Below are positions 23,063 through 32,580 of a stretch of 36,136 nt of DNA, piece by piece (positions within the stretch are counted from its first letter, which is position 1; each line of letters starts with the position of its first letter). The position numbers were made by a program, and so were the translations under genes. Below the pieces are notes generated by a model that was not told the DNA's origin, searched no databases, and saw nothing but the letters and a program-made list of their open reading frames with translations. This DNA is from Verrucomicrobiia bacterium (lineage in GTDB: Bacteria > Verrucomicrobiota > Verrucomicrobiia > Palsa-1439). Where the stretch lies: positions 1-36,136 of the forward strand of contig JAJVHY010000034.1 in assembly GCA_022072455.1 (NCBI GenBank), written 5' to 3'.

Positions 23063-23923
23063 ATGGTAATCGGTCGACTTGCTCCCACGCCCAGCGGCGG
23101 ACTGCATCTGGGCAACGCGCGAACCTTTCTCATCGCGTGGTTGTCGGCACGTGCTGCGGGCGGGCGCATCGTGCTGCGCATTGACGACCTCGACCGCCCG
23201 CGAGTCAAAATTGGCTACACAGAACAAGCGCTTGCCGACTTGCGCTGGCTCGGACTCGATTGGGATGGCGAGCCACTCTACCAAAGCCAACGCTCCGCCG
23301 CTTACGAAACCGCACTCGATAAATTGCGCGCGGCGGGTGCCGTCTACGCCTCCACTGCGAGCCGCCGCGAACTCGCTCTGGCTGCCCAAGCACCACACGC
23401 CAATGAGCCATCGTCTGGCGATATATCCAGCGACCGGCTCCCCGCATGGCGGTTTCGTGTGTCGAAGCAGCCGGTCGATTTCGACGATGCAATTCACGGT
23501 GCGTGTGCCATCACCACCGATGATTTCGTCGTTTTTCGTAACGACGGCATCGCCGCCTATCAACTCGCAACCGTGGTGGACGATCATTTTCAAGGAGTCA
23601 CCGAAGTCGTGCGCGGCGATGATTTATTGAGTTCGACGCCGCGACAGATTTTGCTCGCACGCGCCCTCGGGCTCCCCTCGCCCCGCTACGTCCACGTTCC
23701 GCTCGTACTCGATGGGCAATCAGAACGAATGGCCAAGCGCCGGGATTCGACTCAATTGGCCGCTTTGCGCGCGGCCGGGGCTCCGGCAGCGGAAATTATC
23801 GGCAGACTTGCCGGCAGTTGCGGGTGGGCGCAGGCCGGTGAGCATATCCGACCGGCAGAATTACTCGCGCGATTTGATTTGGCAAAACTGCCCCGACACG
23901 CAGTCCAGCTTACCGGTCCATGA
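23063..23923 (+). CDS. gluQ: Glutamyl-Q tRNA(Asp) synthetase
   Basis: This 286-residue truncated glutamyl-tRNA synthetase paralogue attaches glutamate to queuosine in tRNA(Asp). The HIGH-like motif is in PTPSGGLHLGNA, and the KMSKS-like loop is ERMAKRRDST. It lacks the anticodon-binding domain, as is normal for the family. The zinc site found in many GluQ proteins (two Cys in a Cys-X-Cys pattern after the Tyr) is replaced by VYASTASRREL, so this one probably has no structural zinc. ATG 23063 starts directly at the family domain. Its 3' end overlaps the converging lpxC-fabZ gene by 14 bp. Confidence 0.88.
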   Translation: MVIGRLAPTPSGGLHLGNARTFLIAWLSARAAGGRIVLRIDDLDRPRVKIGYTEQALADLRWLGLDWDGEPLYQSQRSAAYETALDKLRAAGAVYASTASRRELALAAQAPHANEPSSGDISSDRLPAWRFRVSKQPVDFDDAIHGACAITTDDFVVFRNDGIAAYQLATVVDDHFQGVTEVVRGDDLLSSTPRQILLARALGLPSPRYVHVPLVLDGQSERMAKRRDSTQLAALRAAGAPAAEIIGRLAGSCGWAQAGEHIRPAELLARFDLAKLPRHAVQLTGP

Positions 23924-25235
23924 CAGCGAACATCACTTCGGCTTCGCTGACGACTTCGCCGGCAACCTTGCAGATGCCGTTCGCCTTCGCGATTTTGCCG
24001 CGAGCCTTCCCCATTTCAATTTCGATCACAACTTGATCGCCAGGCCGCACGGGTTTGCGCCACTTGACGTTGTTGGCACTCATGAAGTACGCGACTTTGC
24101 CGGCGTTTTCACCGGCCCGTAACATCAGAATCCCGGCCGCCTGTGCCATAGCTTCGAGTTGCAACACGCCCGGCATGATGGGATGACCGGGGAAATGGCC
24201 CTGAAAATATGGCTCATTGATTGAGACGTTTTTCAGCGCGACGATTTTCTGTTCACCTTCGATCTTGAGAATCCGGTCAATCATCAGGAACGGATACCGG
24301 TGCGGCATGATTTCCAGGAGCCGCATGATGTCCATCGCTGTTTCGATGGGCGCGTCTGCCGGCATGGGTGGGGTGAACGCGACGGGTGCCGGTTGCTCTT
24401 TCTCGATCACTTTCGCGAGCGCTTTGGTCAATTCCGCGTTCAGGCCATGACCGGGCCGAACGACGACAATGTGCGCGGCCAGCGGCCGGCCGAGCAAGGT
24501 GATGTCGCCGATGATGTCGAGAATCTTGTGGCGGACGAATTCATCACGAAACCGGAGTGGTTCGGTGGAGAGAATGCTGTCGCCGCGGATGAGCACGGCG
24601 TTTTCGAGACTGCCGCCTTTGATGAGGCCTTTGTCCACGAGGTATTGAATCTCCTCGTAGAAGGCAAAAGTCCGAGCGGAGGAGATCTGAGTGTCGAAAG
24701 TTTCCGGCTCGATATCGAGGCTGAGAAACTGCGCGTCGAGTCCCGGCTTGCCAAAGTGGATCGTGCAACTGACGCGCAGGTGATCGCTCGGCAAGACGAT
24801 TGCCAGCGAGTCGCCGACTTCGACATGAACGACCTGCTTCGGTTGGAAAACTTCGCGTTTGCCTTCCTGCGGTTGGATGCCGGCTTCCTTGACGAGTTTC
24901 ACGAACGGCTTCGCGCTGCCGTCGCCGACCGGCGGTTCGTTGCCGTCGAGTTCGATGAGAATGTTGTCGATGCCGAACCCGGTCAGCGCGGAGAGAACGT
25001 GTTCCACCGTGTGGATGACCGCCCCACCGCCGCTGATGGTCGTCCAGCGCGTTGTGTCGCCGATGTTGCGGATGTTGGGCTCAATGACCGGCTTCGACTC
25101 GAGGTCGGTGCGGATAAATTTAATCCCGTGATCAACGGGGGCCGGTTTCCAGGTCATGTTGACCTTGTTGCCGGTGTGGATGCCGATGCCGGAAAAAGAG
25201 ACAGGCCGTTTGATGGTCTGCTGTTGCTTGAGCAT
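23910..25235 (-). CDS. lpxC-fabZ: Bifunctional LpxC deacetylase / FabZ dehydratase
   Basis: This 441-residue fusion enzyme links lipid A and fatty acid synthesis. Residues 1-275 are UDP-3-O-acyl-GlcNAc deacetylase LpxC, with zinc ligands in HTVEH and in RHKILDIIGD. After a linker, residues about 300-441 are 3-hydroxyacyl-ACP dehydratase FabZ, with MPHRYPFLMID, the active-site His in GHFPGHPIMPGV, and Glu in LQLEAMAQ. The fusion is known from Bacteroidetes, Chlorobi and PVC-type bacteria. It places the enzymes that compete for 3-hydroxyacyl-ACP in one chain. With lpxA nearby it shows an LPS-bearing outer membrane. Confidence 0.95.
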   Translation of the reverse strand: MLKQQQTIKRPVSFSGIGIHTGNKVNMTWKPAPVDHGIKFIRTDLESKPVIEPNIRNIGDTTRWTTISGGGAVIHTVEHVLSALTGFGIDNILIELDGNEPPVGDGSAKPFVKLVKEAGIQPQEGKREVFQPKQVVHVEVGDSLAIVLPSDHLRVSCTIHFGKPGLDAQFLSLDIEPETFDTQISSARTFAFYEEIQYLVDKGLIKGGSLENAVLIRGDSILSTEPLRFRDEFVRHKILDIIGDITLLGRPLAAHIVVVRPGHGLNAELTKALAKVIEKEQPAPVAFTPPMPADAPIETAMDIMRLLEIMPHRYPFLMIDRILKIEGEQKIVALKNVSINEPYFQGHFPGHPIMPGVLQLEAMAQAAGILMLRAGENAGKVAYFMSANNVKWRKPVRPGDQVVIEIEMGKARGKIAKANGICKVAGEVVSEAEVMFAVMDR

Positions 25236-25461
25236 GCGCGCCTTGTAACACGCACCCCAGCGATAGGCAAGCTGGGTTCACCGTTCTTGGTGAGCTACTA
25301 TTTGATACGAAAGCCTGATATGGGAGCGGCGTCCCGCCGCGATTCCCCTCTGCCCCCGGTCGCGTCGGGACGCCGCTCCACAACCTGCCACTGACGTTCA
25401 TGGGCCTGCACACTTCCCGTTTACCGAAATTTCCGGTACAAAACTTGCCATCCATTACGCC
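25236..25461. repeat. Intergenic spacer with a 19-bp inverted repeat
   Basis: Bases 25323-25341 (GGAGCGGCGTCCCGCCGCG) and 25361-25379 are reverse complements with one mismatch and a 19-nt loop. The spacer lies between divergent genes, so a terminator role is unlikely, and no T-tract follows. It resembles a dispersed palindromic repeat found in related genomes. No gene is seen. Confidence 0.6.
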
Positions 25462-26061
25462 ATGGCAAAGTGGAATTTATCAGCGGAAGACGAAAAGGCA
25501 CGCGAAGCCGCGTTTGAAGCCAAGCTGTTGGCCGAACTGCGCGGGGTCACACCGAAACCTCAGCCGCCTCCCCCACCCTCGCCGGTCACCGCAACAACTG
25601 ACGGCATCCAAATTTCCGTGACCGCAAGCGGCCAGACGACTCATTTCAACTCACTGGCGAGTGTCCCCTTGCCGGTGCGCCAACGAATTTTGAATGCGTG
25701 GATGGCCGCACCGGCCCTTCGCACCGAAACGCCCACGCCGCCGGTTGCTCGCCCGCGAACACGCAGCGCCGCGGTTGCGATGAATCTGTTCTTGCCGGGG
25801 GCGGGTCAGTTCTACCTTGGACAACCCGGCTGGGGATGTTTTTACGCGCTAAGTTTCTTGGTGTGTTTCGCGGCCATGATTGTGATCTTCATCCGCGGGT
25901 ATTTGGCGCTGGACCTCAACGGCGACATTTTTGCGACGGGCACGCTGGAGAAACTGATGGAAACCTTTCAAGCCGGCACGTTGATCGCGCTGCAGATTGT
26001 CGCGTTGGTCATCTACCTAGCCTCCACCGCGCACCTCTTTCTATCACGGCCCCGTGATTGA
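25462..26061 (+). CDS. TM2-like membrane protein, hypothetical
   Basis: This 199-residue protein has a charged N-terminal helix (about 5-27), a proline-rich linker (about 31-42) and a short middle segment. Three membrane helices follow at about 107-125, 128-148 and 170-192. The first carries LFLPGAGQFYLGQPGWG, like TM2-domain proteins. The function is not known. It is preceded by the repeat-bearing spacer and ends by overlapping the converging HPr-like gene by 18 bp. Confidence 0.68.
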   Translation: MAKWNLSAEDEKAREAAFEAKLLAELRGVTPKPQPPPPPSPVTATTDGIQISVTASGQTTHFNSLASVPLPVRQRILNAWMAAPALRTETPTPPVARPRTRSAAVAMNLFLPGAGQFYLGQPGWGCFYALSFLVCFAAMIVIFIRGYLALDLNGDIFATGTLEKLMETFQAGTLIALQIVALVIYLASTAHLFLSRPRD

Positions 26062-26673
26062 ACCGCGCGCGGCCATCAACTCCGCCACTGCCGCGAGAGC
26101 ATGTTCGGCGTCCTTACCGGTCGCGATGAACTCCAATGTGTCGCCTTGCACGGCCCCGATTGACAATAGGCCGATGACCGAGCGCACGTTCCGGTAGGGA
26201 CGACCGTTGAGGAGGAAGTTGTAGAAGTTCATCCCGTCCCGGTGGACGTAGATATCGCAGTCATACTTCTTCGCAATCTCGGCGACGGTCGAGATTGGGC
26301 GGAGATGCAACCCGGCCGCGTCCTGAATGGTGACGCGCAAACTGTGAAAACCGTTTTGTTCGAGCGATTCGCGTTCCGCGCGCCAGATGTGGGCGTACTT
26401 CTGACACCACTCCTCGGCAGCCGAATGCCGGCCGATGTCCCGGCCAGCTTCCTGCGAACGCAGGTATTGATGCTTCTCGATTTCCTGCCGCTGGTCGAGA
26501 TTGTCGCGCCGGAGTTTTTCGCGACGCCAGTCGCCGGCATAGCGCTGGACAAAATCTTCGATGGCCTCCTCGATCGTCACCTCGCTGCCGCGGCTCTGCG
26601 AGAGGTAATACTTGTGCTCCTCAATCGCCTTGAGTTCCGCCGCCGTGAGGTTGATCGCGGGAGTGCTCATCAT
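26044..26673 (-). CDS. HPr-like phosphocarrier domain with helical N-terminal repeats
   Basis: This 209-residue protein has two similar helical units of about 45 residues, beginning [15 protein letters not shown] and [15 protein letters not shown], each ending near W-R-x-E. A complete HPr domain follows (about 115-205). The phosphorylatable His is in [10 protein letters not shown] and a Ser46-like position in [11 protein letters not shown]. It could receive phosphate from enzyme I or an HPr kinase and act as a regulatory rather than sugar-transport carrier. No PTS gene is near. The start ATG overlaps the argG stop (ATGA), so the two are coupled. The helical part may be a partner-binding module. 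Confidence 0.78.
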   Translation of the reverse strand: MMSTPAINLTAAELKAIEEHKYYLSQSRGSEVTIEEAIEDFVQRYAGDWRREKLRRDNLDQRQEIEKHQYLRSQEAGRDIGRHSAAEEWCQKYAHIWRAERESLEQNGFHSLRVTIQDAAGLHLRPISTVAEIAKKYDCDIYVHRDGMNFYNFLLNGRPYRNVRSVIGLLSIGAVQGDTLEFIATGKDAEHALAAVAELMAARGSITGP

Positions 26674-27887
26674 TTCGTGCGCCGCTTCGCCAACACCCCG
26701 GCCCGCGTCCGCAACCGGAGCGCGTTGAGCCGGATAAAGCCGGTCGCGTCGGTCTGATCGTACGCACCCTTGTCGGCTTCCATCGTGGCAACGTACGGAT
26801 TGTAGAGCGAGACCGGCGATTTGCGACCGGCGGTGATGATGTTGCCCTTGTAAAGCTTCAACCGCACGGTGCCGGTCACGTTCTTCTGCGACTCGGTCAC
26901 GAACGCCTGCAACGCCTCGCGCTCCGGCGAGAACCAGAATCCGTAGTACACCAACTCGGCATACCGGGGGATGAGGGAATCGCGCAGGTGCATGACTTCC
27001 CGGTCCATCGTCAGCGTTTCGACTTGCCGGTGCCCGAAATGCAGGATTGAGCCGCCGGGCGTTTCGTACACGCCGCGGCTCTTCATGCCAACAAACCGGT
27101 TTTCCACGAGGTCCACTCGGCCGATGCCGTGCTTGCCGCCGAGTTTGTTCAATGTCCGCATCACGTTCCCCGGTGAGAGTCGCTTGCCGTTGACCGCCAC
27201 GCAATTGCCCTGCTCGAAATCGAGTTCGACGTACTCCGCTTTGTTCGGTGCGTCTTCGGGGGCAACGCTGAGTTTGAACATGTCGCGCGGCGGTTCGGCC
27301 CACGGGTCTTCGAGGATGCCGGATTCAAAACTGATGTGGAGAAGATTCCGATCCATCGAGTACGGTTTCTTGGCCGACGCCTCGACCTTGATCCCCTTCT
27401 CCGCGCAATACGCCAACATCTCCGCCCGGCCTTTGAACTGGTTCTGGTAGGCCGGCATCCGCCATGGCGCGATGATTTTGAGGTTTGGCGCGAGGGCCGC
27501 GTAGGTCAACTCGAACCGGCATTGGTCATTCCCCTTGCCGGTTGCGCCGTGTGCCACGGTGTCGGCTTTCTCTTTCTTGGCGATGTCGACTTGCGCCTTC
27601 GCGATGAGTGGCCGGGCGATGCTGGTGCCGAGGAAATACTGGCTCTCATAAATCGCGCTGGCTTGCACCATCGGGAAAATGAAGTCGCGCGCAAATTCTT
27701 CGACAAGGTCGAGTGCGTAGTATTTGTCCGCGCCGGTCGCCTTCGCTTTCTTATCGAGGCCCTTGAGTTCCTCTTCCTGGCCGATGTCGGCGCAATACGC
27801 GACGATCTCGCACCGATATGTTTCCTTGAGCCAGTGTAAAATGACTGACGTGTCTAACCCGCCTGAGTAAGCAACGACAATTTTCAT
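26670..27887 (-). CDS. argG: Argininosuccinate synthase
   Basis: This 405-residue cytosolic enzyme joins citrulline and aspartate with ATP in arginine synthesis. The N-terminal PP-loop is AYSGGLDTS. Other family marks are [10 protein letters not shown], the [13 protein letters not shown] segment and the later YETPGGSIL. Length and order match the family. It sits between apaG (44 bp upstream) and the coupled HPr-like gene. No other arginine genes are in the window. Confidence 0.96.
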   Translation of the reverse strand: MKIVVAYSGGLDTSVILHWLKETYRCEIVAYCADIGQEEELKGLDKKAKATGADKYYALDLVEEFARDFIFPMVQASAIYESQYFLGTSIARPLIAKAQVDIAKKEKADTVAHGATGKGNDQCRFELTYAALAPNLKIIAPWRMPAYQNQFKGRAEMLAYCAEKGIKVEASAKKPYSMDRNLLHISFESGILEDPWAEPPRDMFKLSVAPEDAPNKAEYVELDFEQGNCVAVNGKRLSPGNVMRTLNKLGGKHGIGRVDLVENRFVGMKSRGVYETPGGSILHFGHRQVETLTMDREVMHLRDSLIPRYAELVYYGFWFSPEREALQAFVTESQKNVTGTVRLKLYKGNIITAGRKSPVSLYNPYVATMEADKGAYDQTDATGFIRLNALRLRTRAGVLAKRRTK

Positions 27888-27931
27888 AGGCGGCGAGTTG
27901 TAGCAGTCTGTGTGAAAAAATCACGCACAAT

Positions 27932-28324
27932 CTACGCGGCCGGGACCGTCAACGCGAACGGCGGGATGCGGACAAAGATGCGGTTGTCGAACTCATCCAC
28001 ACCATGATAACTGCCTTCCGCGATGCTGTCGCTGCCGATGATGTGGTAACTGTTGTAGGAAAATATCTCCCCCGGTTCGAGGCGCGGTTTCTTGCCGACG
28101 ATGGCCTCGCCTTCGAGGATATATTTTTCCCCGGCCGCATCAGTCACGATCCACTTCCGATGCGTCAGGCGCACCGTCCGGTCGCTGTCGTTGTGGATCG
28201 TGATGAAATACACCAACGGGTATGGCTGCTCCACGCGAGCCGGTAATTCCGGGTGGTATTCCACTCGGTCGATACTGACCCACAGCCCGGCAACTTCCAC
28301 AGCTTGTTTTGGTGTGCGACCCAT
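27932..28324 (-). CDS. apaG: ApaG domain protein (DUF525)
   Basis: This 130-residue single-domain beta-sandwich protein of the ApaG/CorD family has the conserved core LTHRKWIVTDAAGEKY, then GEAIVGKKPRLEPGEIFSYN and the final GSYHGV. The family binds phosphate or nucleotide-like ligands in some members, but its role is not settled. It is the first gene of the apaG-argG-HPr group and is divergent from the MFS gene by about 41 bp. Confidence 0.9.
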   Translation of the reverse strand: MGRTPKQAVEVAGLWVSIDRVEYHPELPARVEQPYPLVYFITIHNDSDRTVRLTHRKWIVTDAAGEKYILEGEAIVGKKPRLEPGEIFSYNSYHIIGSDSIAEGSYHGVDEFDNRIFVRIPPFALTVPAA

Positions 28325-28365
28325 GGCGCGGTTTTCTATCGCAGTTTCCGGTCATTTGAAAGAAA

Positions 28366-29682
28366 TTGCGCGTTGTGAGCGACCGCCCGCCCATAGAGCC
28401 AACGATTGCCAACGTCCCGGTCGAGCAACTGACCGAGCCGCGCCGCGTCATCACCACGCCGGTGAGTTGGCGCGTGGCGTTTGCCGCGTTGCGGCATCGG
28501 AATTTCCGCCTGTTTTTCGCTGGGCAAGGCATCTCGCTGGTCGGCACCTGGATGCACTCCGTCGCGTTGGGGTGGCTGGTCTACGAGGTCACGCGCTCGA
28601 CTCTGACACTGGGCTTCGTCAGTTTTCTCAGTGCCTTGCCGGTGACGATTTTTGCGGTGGTCGGCGGCAACTTGGCCGACCGGGTCAGCAAACGACGGAT
28701 TCTGATCTGGACACAAGTCGGCTCGCTGGTGTTGGCCCTGATGCTCGGAACGCTCGTGTGGCTCGGCAACATGCCCATCTGGCAGATCGCCGCCATTGGC
28801 ATCTTGCTCGGGACCGCGCACGCCTTTGACATCCCGGCCCGCCAAAGTTTCGTCGTCGAGATGGTCGGCAAGGCCGACTTGATGAATGCCATCGCGTTGA
28901 ACTCCTCGCTGTTCAACACCGCCCGCGTGCTCGGCCCGGCCTTGGCCGGAGTGCTCATCAGCACGATCGGCGCAGCCGGGTGTTTCTGGTTGAATGGCCT
29001 CTCGTATTTCGCCGTCATCGCCAGTTATCTTTGGATGCGGTTACCAACCCCCAGCGCCCCGGTGCAGCACTCCTCCGTCTGGGAAGGAACGCAGATTGCC
29101 ATGCAGTATATCCGCCAACACGGTCCCGTGCGCCGCATCCTGATGCTCATGGCGGTGTGTAGTCTGTTTGGATTTCAGTACACGACCCTCCTGCCGGTTT
29201 TCACGCGCGACATCCTCCACGGCGACGCGCGGATGCTCGGCTTCCTCACCTCGGCCAACGGTGCCGGCGCGTTGACCGGTGCCATGCTCCTCGCCAGCTT
29301 CGGCCACCGACTCCCGCGCCGGACAATCTTTCCCCTGTCCCTGACCGCGTGGTCAATGGCGAGCGTTGTGTTTGCCTATTCCACCTCGGTCTGGCTATCG
29401 GCCGCGATGTTGGTGCTGGCCGGGATCGCCTTCATCGTCGGCATGGGCTCGGCGAACACGCTCGTGCAACTCAGCGTGCCGGACGCGTTGCGCGGCCGGG
29501 TCATGGGCGTCTACACGATGGCCTTTCTCGGCGTCGCGCCCTTCGGCGCGTTGCTGCTGGGGGCCGCCGCCAACCTGTGGGGCGCGCCGCTGGCCATCGC
29601 CGCCGGCATGACGATTTGCTTGTTGGCAGCCCTCAGTCAACTTCGGACCAGAGCCCCCGATAATCCCGCGAACTTGAACTGA
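28366..29682 (+). CDS. MFS exporter (EntS-like subfamily)
   Basis: This 438-residue inner-membrane transporter has about 12 membrane segments. The family pattern is clear: RNFRLFFAGQGISLVGTWM at the start, LADRVSKRRIL between TM2 and TM3, and DALRGRVMGVY late in the protein. The subfamily is known for siderophore or drug efflux, but the solute here is unknown. The start is uncertain: TTG 28366 or GTG 28375. It diverges from apaG and stands alone. Confidence 0.85.
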   Translation: MRVVSDRPPIEPTIANVPVEQLTEPRRVITTPVSWRVAFAALRHRNFRLFFAGQGISLVGTWMHSVALGWLVYEVTRSTLTLGFVSFLSALPVTIFAVVGGNLADRVSKRRILIWTQVGSLVLALMLGTLVWLGNMPIWQIAAIGILLGTAHAFDIPARQSFVVEMVGKADLMNAIALNSSLFNTARVLGPALAGVLISTIGAAGCFWLNGLSYFAVIASYLWMRLPTPSAPVQHSSVWEGTQIAMQYIRQHGPVRRILMLMAVCSLFGFQYTTLLPVFTRDILHGDARMLGFLTSANGAGALTGAMLLASFGHRLPRRTIFPLSLTAWSMASVVFAYSTSVWLSAAMLVLAGIAFIVGMGSANTLVQLSVPDALRGRVMGVYTMAFLGVAPFGALLLGAAANLWGAPLAIAAGMTICLLAALSQLRTRAPDNPANLN

Positions 29683-29835
29683 TTCACGTCCACTACTTCA
29701 ACCGAGACCGGACTGCGCGGCCCAAGACGGACTCGATCTCCTCGGGGCTGACTACGTTCGCCAACTCAAGTGGATTACCGCTGATCGCGGTCGTCTTGCG
29801 CGACTTGGATCAGAGGCGCCTGTTTCACTTACCGT

Positions 29836-31380
29836 TTACCAAGCATCCGTCCGAAACGGCGCGGCCGGCAATCCGTCGCGATTATACAAGTTGAGGCCGA
29901 CCGGGTTCATGGCATACGCATACCGCACCGCGACCGGCTTCGCGACGGCAGGACTGGAAACGACGACGGAATCACCGTCAATTACCGCATCCGCCCAAAC
30001 CCATTTTTTGTCTTCGCCGGCAATGGCGAACTGCTTCAACTGTCCGCCGGCATCCTCCACCGCCGGGCCGTGACCGGCCTTTTTGCCGACCATCAACCCC
30101 TTCCCGACGAAATCAAACGTGAGCCGGGCTTTATTATCCACGATGGTCATTTCTTTGAAAAGCGGCCCGCTGCATACCAATCCCGTCTGCCCGTAATCAT
30201 TCCGCAATGCCCAGAGCGCGAGGCGGGTGCCGACATCCACCTTGTTGCGCGGATGGATATCCAAGTTGTCACCGACATCAATCGCCACAGCCATGCCGGT
30301 GTGCGGCAGGGTGAGGGTTTTGCGTTGGGCCTCGCGCACCTTCGCCCAACCATCGCCGCCGGCAGGATCGGTCGACGGTTTCTGCCAGTTGGCCAACTGC
30401 ACAAAGTAGAACGGCATGTCGGCTTGATTCCACGCGGCGCGCCAACCATTCACGAGCGCCCGCTTCTTGTGGAAATAAATCTCGCCCTCATCACCGTTGG
30501 ATTCACCCTGGTACCACAGCACTCCCTTGACGGCGAACGTCGTCACCGGCGCGACTCGGCCATTGTAGATTCCCCCAATGGTTGGACCGGCCGGAGGAAC
30601 GGGCGGGTTTACCGGCAGCGCTTCACCCTTGGCTTGCGCGGCACGAGCTTGCTCCACCCAACGACTCGCCTCATCAAGATACTTTTGGAGCAGCCCCGCA
30701 TAATCCGCTTTTGCCTTGGCCAGAGCCTGAGCTTGCGGACTCAATTCCGGCACGCTGTTCAAACCGGCTTCATTCAACCACAACTCAATCTTGGTGCCGC
30801 CCCAGGCATTGTTGACAAGGCCAATCGGCACTCCGGTTTCGCCATGAATGCGCTGCGCAAAGAAATATCCAACCGCCGACAAAGCGGGAACCGCTTGCGG
30901 AGTGCAAACCGACCAACCATTCGGAACATCCTCCACCGGGACCGGACTCTGACCGGCTTTGAGATTCAGGAAGCGAATGAAACGATTCGTCGCCACTGGC
31001 ACGACCTGCGCCGAGTTATCAACGTTCGCGAGGCTCCATTCCATATTCGATTGTCCGGCACAAACCCACACATCGCCGACCAGCACATTCGTCAGCGTAA
31101 TGGTATTCCGTCCCGCCACCACCAACTCCTGCGGCCCCCCGGCCGGTAGAGCCGCGAGCTGGACCATCCACTTGCCGGCGGCGTTCGCCGTCGTCGTCCC
31201 CGATTTACCGGCAATGCTGACGGTGACTTTTTCACCGGGTTCAGCCCAGCCCCAGACAGGCACCGGTTGGTCACGCTGCAGGACCATGTGATCGCTGAAA
31301 ATCCGCGGCAAGCGCACATCGGCATTGGCCAGACCGGTTAACAGCGAGAATCCGACGGTTGCGAGAGCAAGTAATTTCAT
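29836..31380 (-). CDS. Secreted sialate O-acetylesterase-like esterase
   Basis: This 514-residue exported SGNH-type esterase has a signal peptide ending near ANA-DVR. A beta domain (RIFSDHMVLQRDQPVPVWGWAEPG region, about 25-95) is followed by the catalytic block with the nucleophile Ser in CAGQSNMEW and the Gly block VNNAWGGTKIE. The Trp-rich VLWYQGESN segment and the His-containing DVGDNLDIHPRNK follow. It removes acetyl groups from sialic acid or, in plant-matter degraders, from polysaccharides. No sialic acid genes lie nearby, so the second role is plausible. It is transcribed alone. Confidence 0.9.
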   Translation of the reverse strand: MKLLALATVGFSLLTGLANADVRLPRIFSDHMVLQRDQPVPVWGWAEPGEKVTVSIAGKSGTTTANAAGKWMVQLAALPAGGPQELVVAGRNTITLTNVLVGDVWVCAGQSNMEWSLANVDNSAQVVPVATNRFIRFLNLKAGQSPVPVEDVPNGWSVCTPQAVPALSAVGYFFAQRIHGETGVPIGLVNNAWGGTKIELWLNEAGLNSVPELSPQAQALAKAKADYAGLLQKYLDEASRWVEQARAAQAKGEALPVNPPVPPAGPTIGGIYNGRVAPVTTFAVKGVLWYQGESNGDEGEIYFHKKRALVNGWRAAWNQADMPFYFVQLANWQKPSTDPAGGDGWAKVREAQRKTLTLPHTGMAVAIDVGDNLDIHPRNKVDVGTRLALWALRNDYGQTGLVCSGPLFKEMTIVDNKARLTFDFVGKGLMVGKKAGHGPAVEDAGGQLKQFAIAGEDKKWVWADAVIDGDSVVVSSPAVAKPVAVRYAYAMNPVGLNLYNRDGLPAAPFRTDAW

Positions 31381-31547
31381 AAACTCAATCCACCTCCACA
31401 GGTTTTCTCTTCATTATCAATGGCTGCTTCGTATATCATGGAAGCGGTGCAAGACCAACGCAAACTCGACCCCCAAAAATCCGGCAACATTATCGCCCCA
31501 ATCTTGTCCAACTGACAAACGCTCCGCTCCCATAAGGAAACCACCCC

Positions 31548-32579
31548 ATGCCCACCACCGAGTCATCTGTCACCTCCGCCCGCGCCGAAGACGTTGCCGC
31601 GATTGACCGGCTGCGCGCATTCTACGCTGACCTGCGCGCCGAACTCGGCAAGGTCATTATCGGTCAGGAACAAGTCATCGAGCTCACCACCATCGCCATC
31701 CTCGGTCGCGGCCATGGCTTGCTCATGGGCGTACCGGGACTCGCGAAAACGTTGCTCGTGCGTTCGATTGCCGAGACGATGAATCTCAAATTCTCGCGCA
31801 TCCAATTCACGCCCGACCTGATGCCCGGCGACATCACCGGCACCGACATTCTCCAGGAAACCGCGCAACCCGGCCGCCGCGCCTTCGAATTCGTCCACGG
31901 TCCCGTTTTCGCCAACATCGTGCTCGCCGATGAAATCAACCGCGCCCCCGCCAAAACCCAAGCCGCGTTGCTCGAAGCGATGCAGGAACACCGCGTCACT
32001 GTGACCGGCCGCACCTACGACCTGCATCCGCCCTTCTTCGTGCTTGCGACGCAGAATCCGATCGAACAGGAAGGCACCTATCCGTTGCCGGAAGCACAGC
32101 TCGATCGGTTCATGTTCCTGATCCACGTCGACTACCCCGGTGAGGCCGAAGAAAAACGCATTGCCCGTGAAACCACCGGCGCCACCATCTCGCAGCTCCG
32201 CAAACTCATTACCGGCCCGGAAGTCACCGCCTTCCAGGAACTCGTCCGCCGCATGCCGGTGCCTGACCACGTCTATGATTACGCCGTCGGCCTCGTTCGT
32301 CGCACCCGACCCGCCCTCGAAACCGCGCCCGCGTGGATCAAGAGCTGGGTTAGCTGGGGCGCCGGCCCGCGCGCCGTCCAATACCTCATCATCGGCGCCA
32401 AAGCGCGCGCCGCGTTGCTCGGCAGTTACATGGTCCGACAGGAAGACATCGAAGCCGTCGCCGAACCGGTCCTCACCCATCGCGTCCTCACCAACTTCCA
32501 CGCCGAAAGCGAAGGCATGACCAGCCGCGAAATCGTCCGCCGCCTCGTCAAAGAAGGCAACGGTAACGGCCAAACCTAA
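31548..32579 (+). CDS. MoxR-family AAA+ ATPase
   Basis: This 343-residue ATPase has Walker A GVPGLAKT, Walker B IVLADEINRAPAKTQ, the sensor segment LATQNPIEQEGTYPLPEAQLD (split over positions about 165-185) and a C-terminal lid. MoxR proteins act as chaperones that activate metal-binding or surface proteins, usually together with DUF58 and von Willebrand A proteins. AAGGA precedes the ATG by about 9 nt. The next gene starts one base after its stop. A 31-codon frame at 31420-31515 in the leader has no ribosome site and is not called. Confidence 0.92.
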   Translation: MPTTESSVTSARAEDVAAIDRLRAFYADLRAELGKVIIGQEQVIELTTIAILGRGHGLLMGVPGLAKTLLVRSIAETMNLKFSRIQFTPDLMPGDITGTDILQETAQPGRRAFEFVHGPVFANIVLADEINRAPAKTQAALLEAMQEHRVTVTGRTYDLHPPFFVLATQNPIEQEGTYPLPEAQLDRFMFLIHVDYPGEAEEKRIARETTGATISQLRKLITGPEVTAFQELVRRMPVPDHVYDYAVGLVRRTRPALETAPAWIKSWVSWGAGPRAVQYLIIGAKARAALLGSYMVRQEDIEAVAEPVLTHRVLTNFHAESEGMTSREIVRRLVKEGNGNGQT

Positions 32580-32580
32580 A

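Noticed and set aside
31420-31515. Possible 31-codon leader peptide before the MoxR gene
   Set aside because: It has no ribosome binding site and no recognisable composition such as a run of regulatory codons. Chance occurrence is likely.
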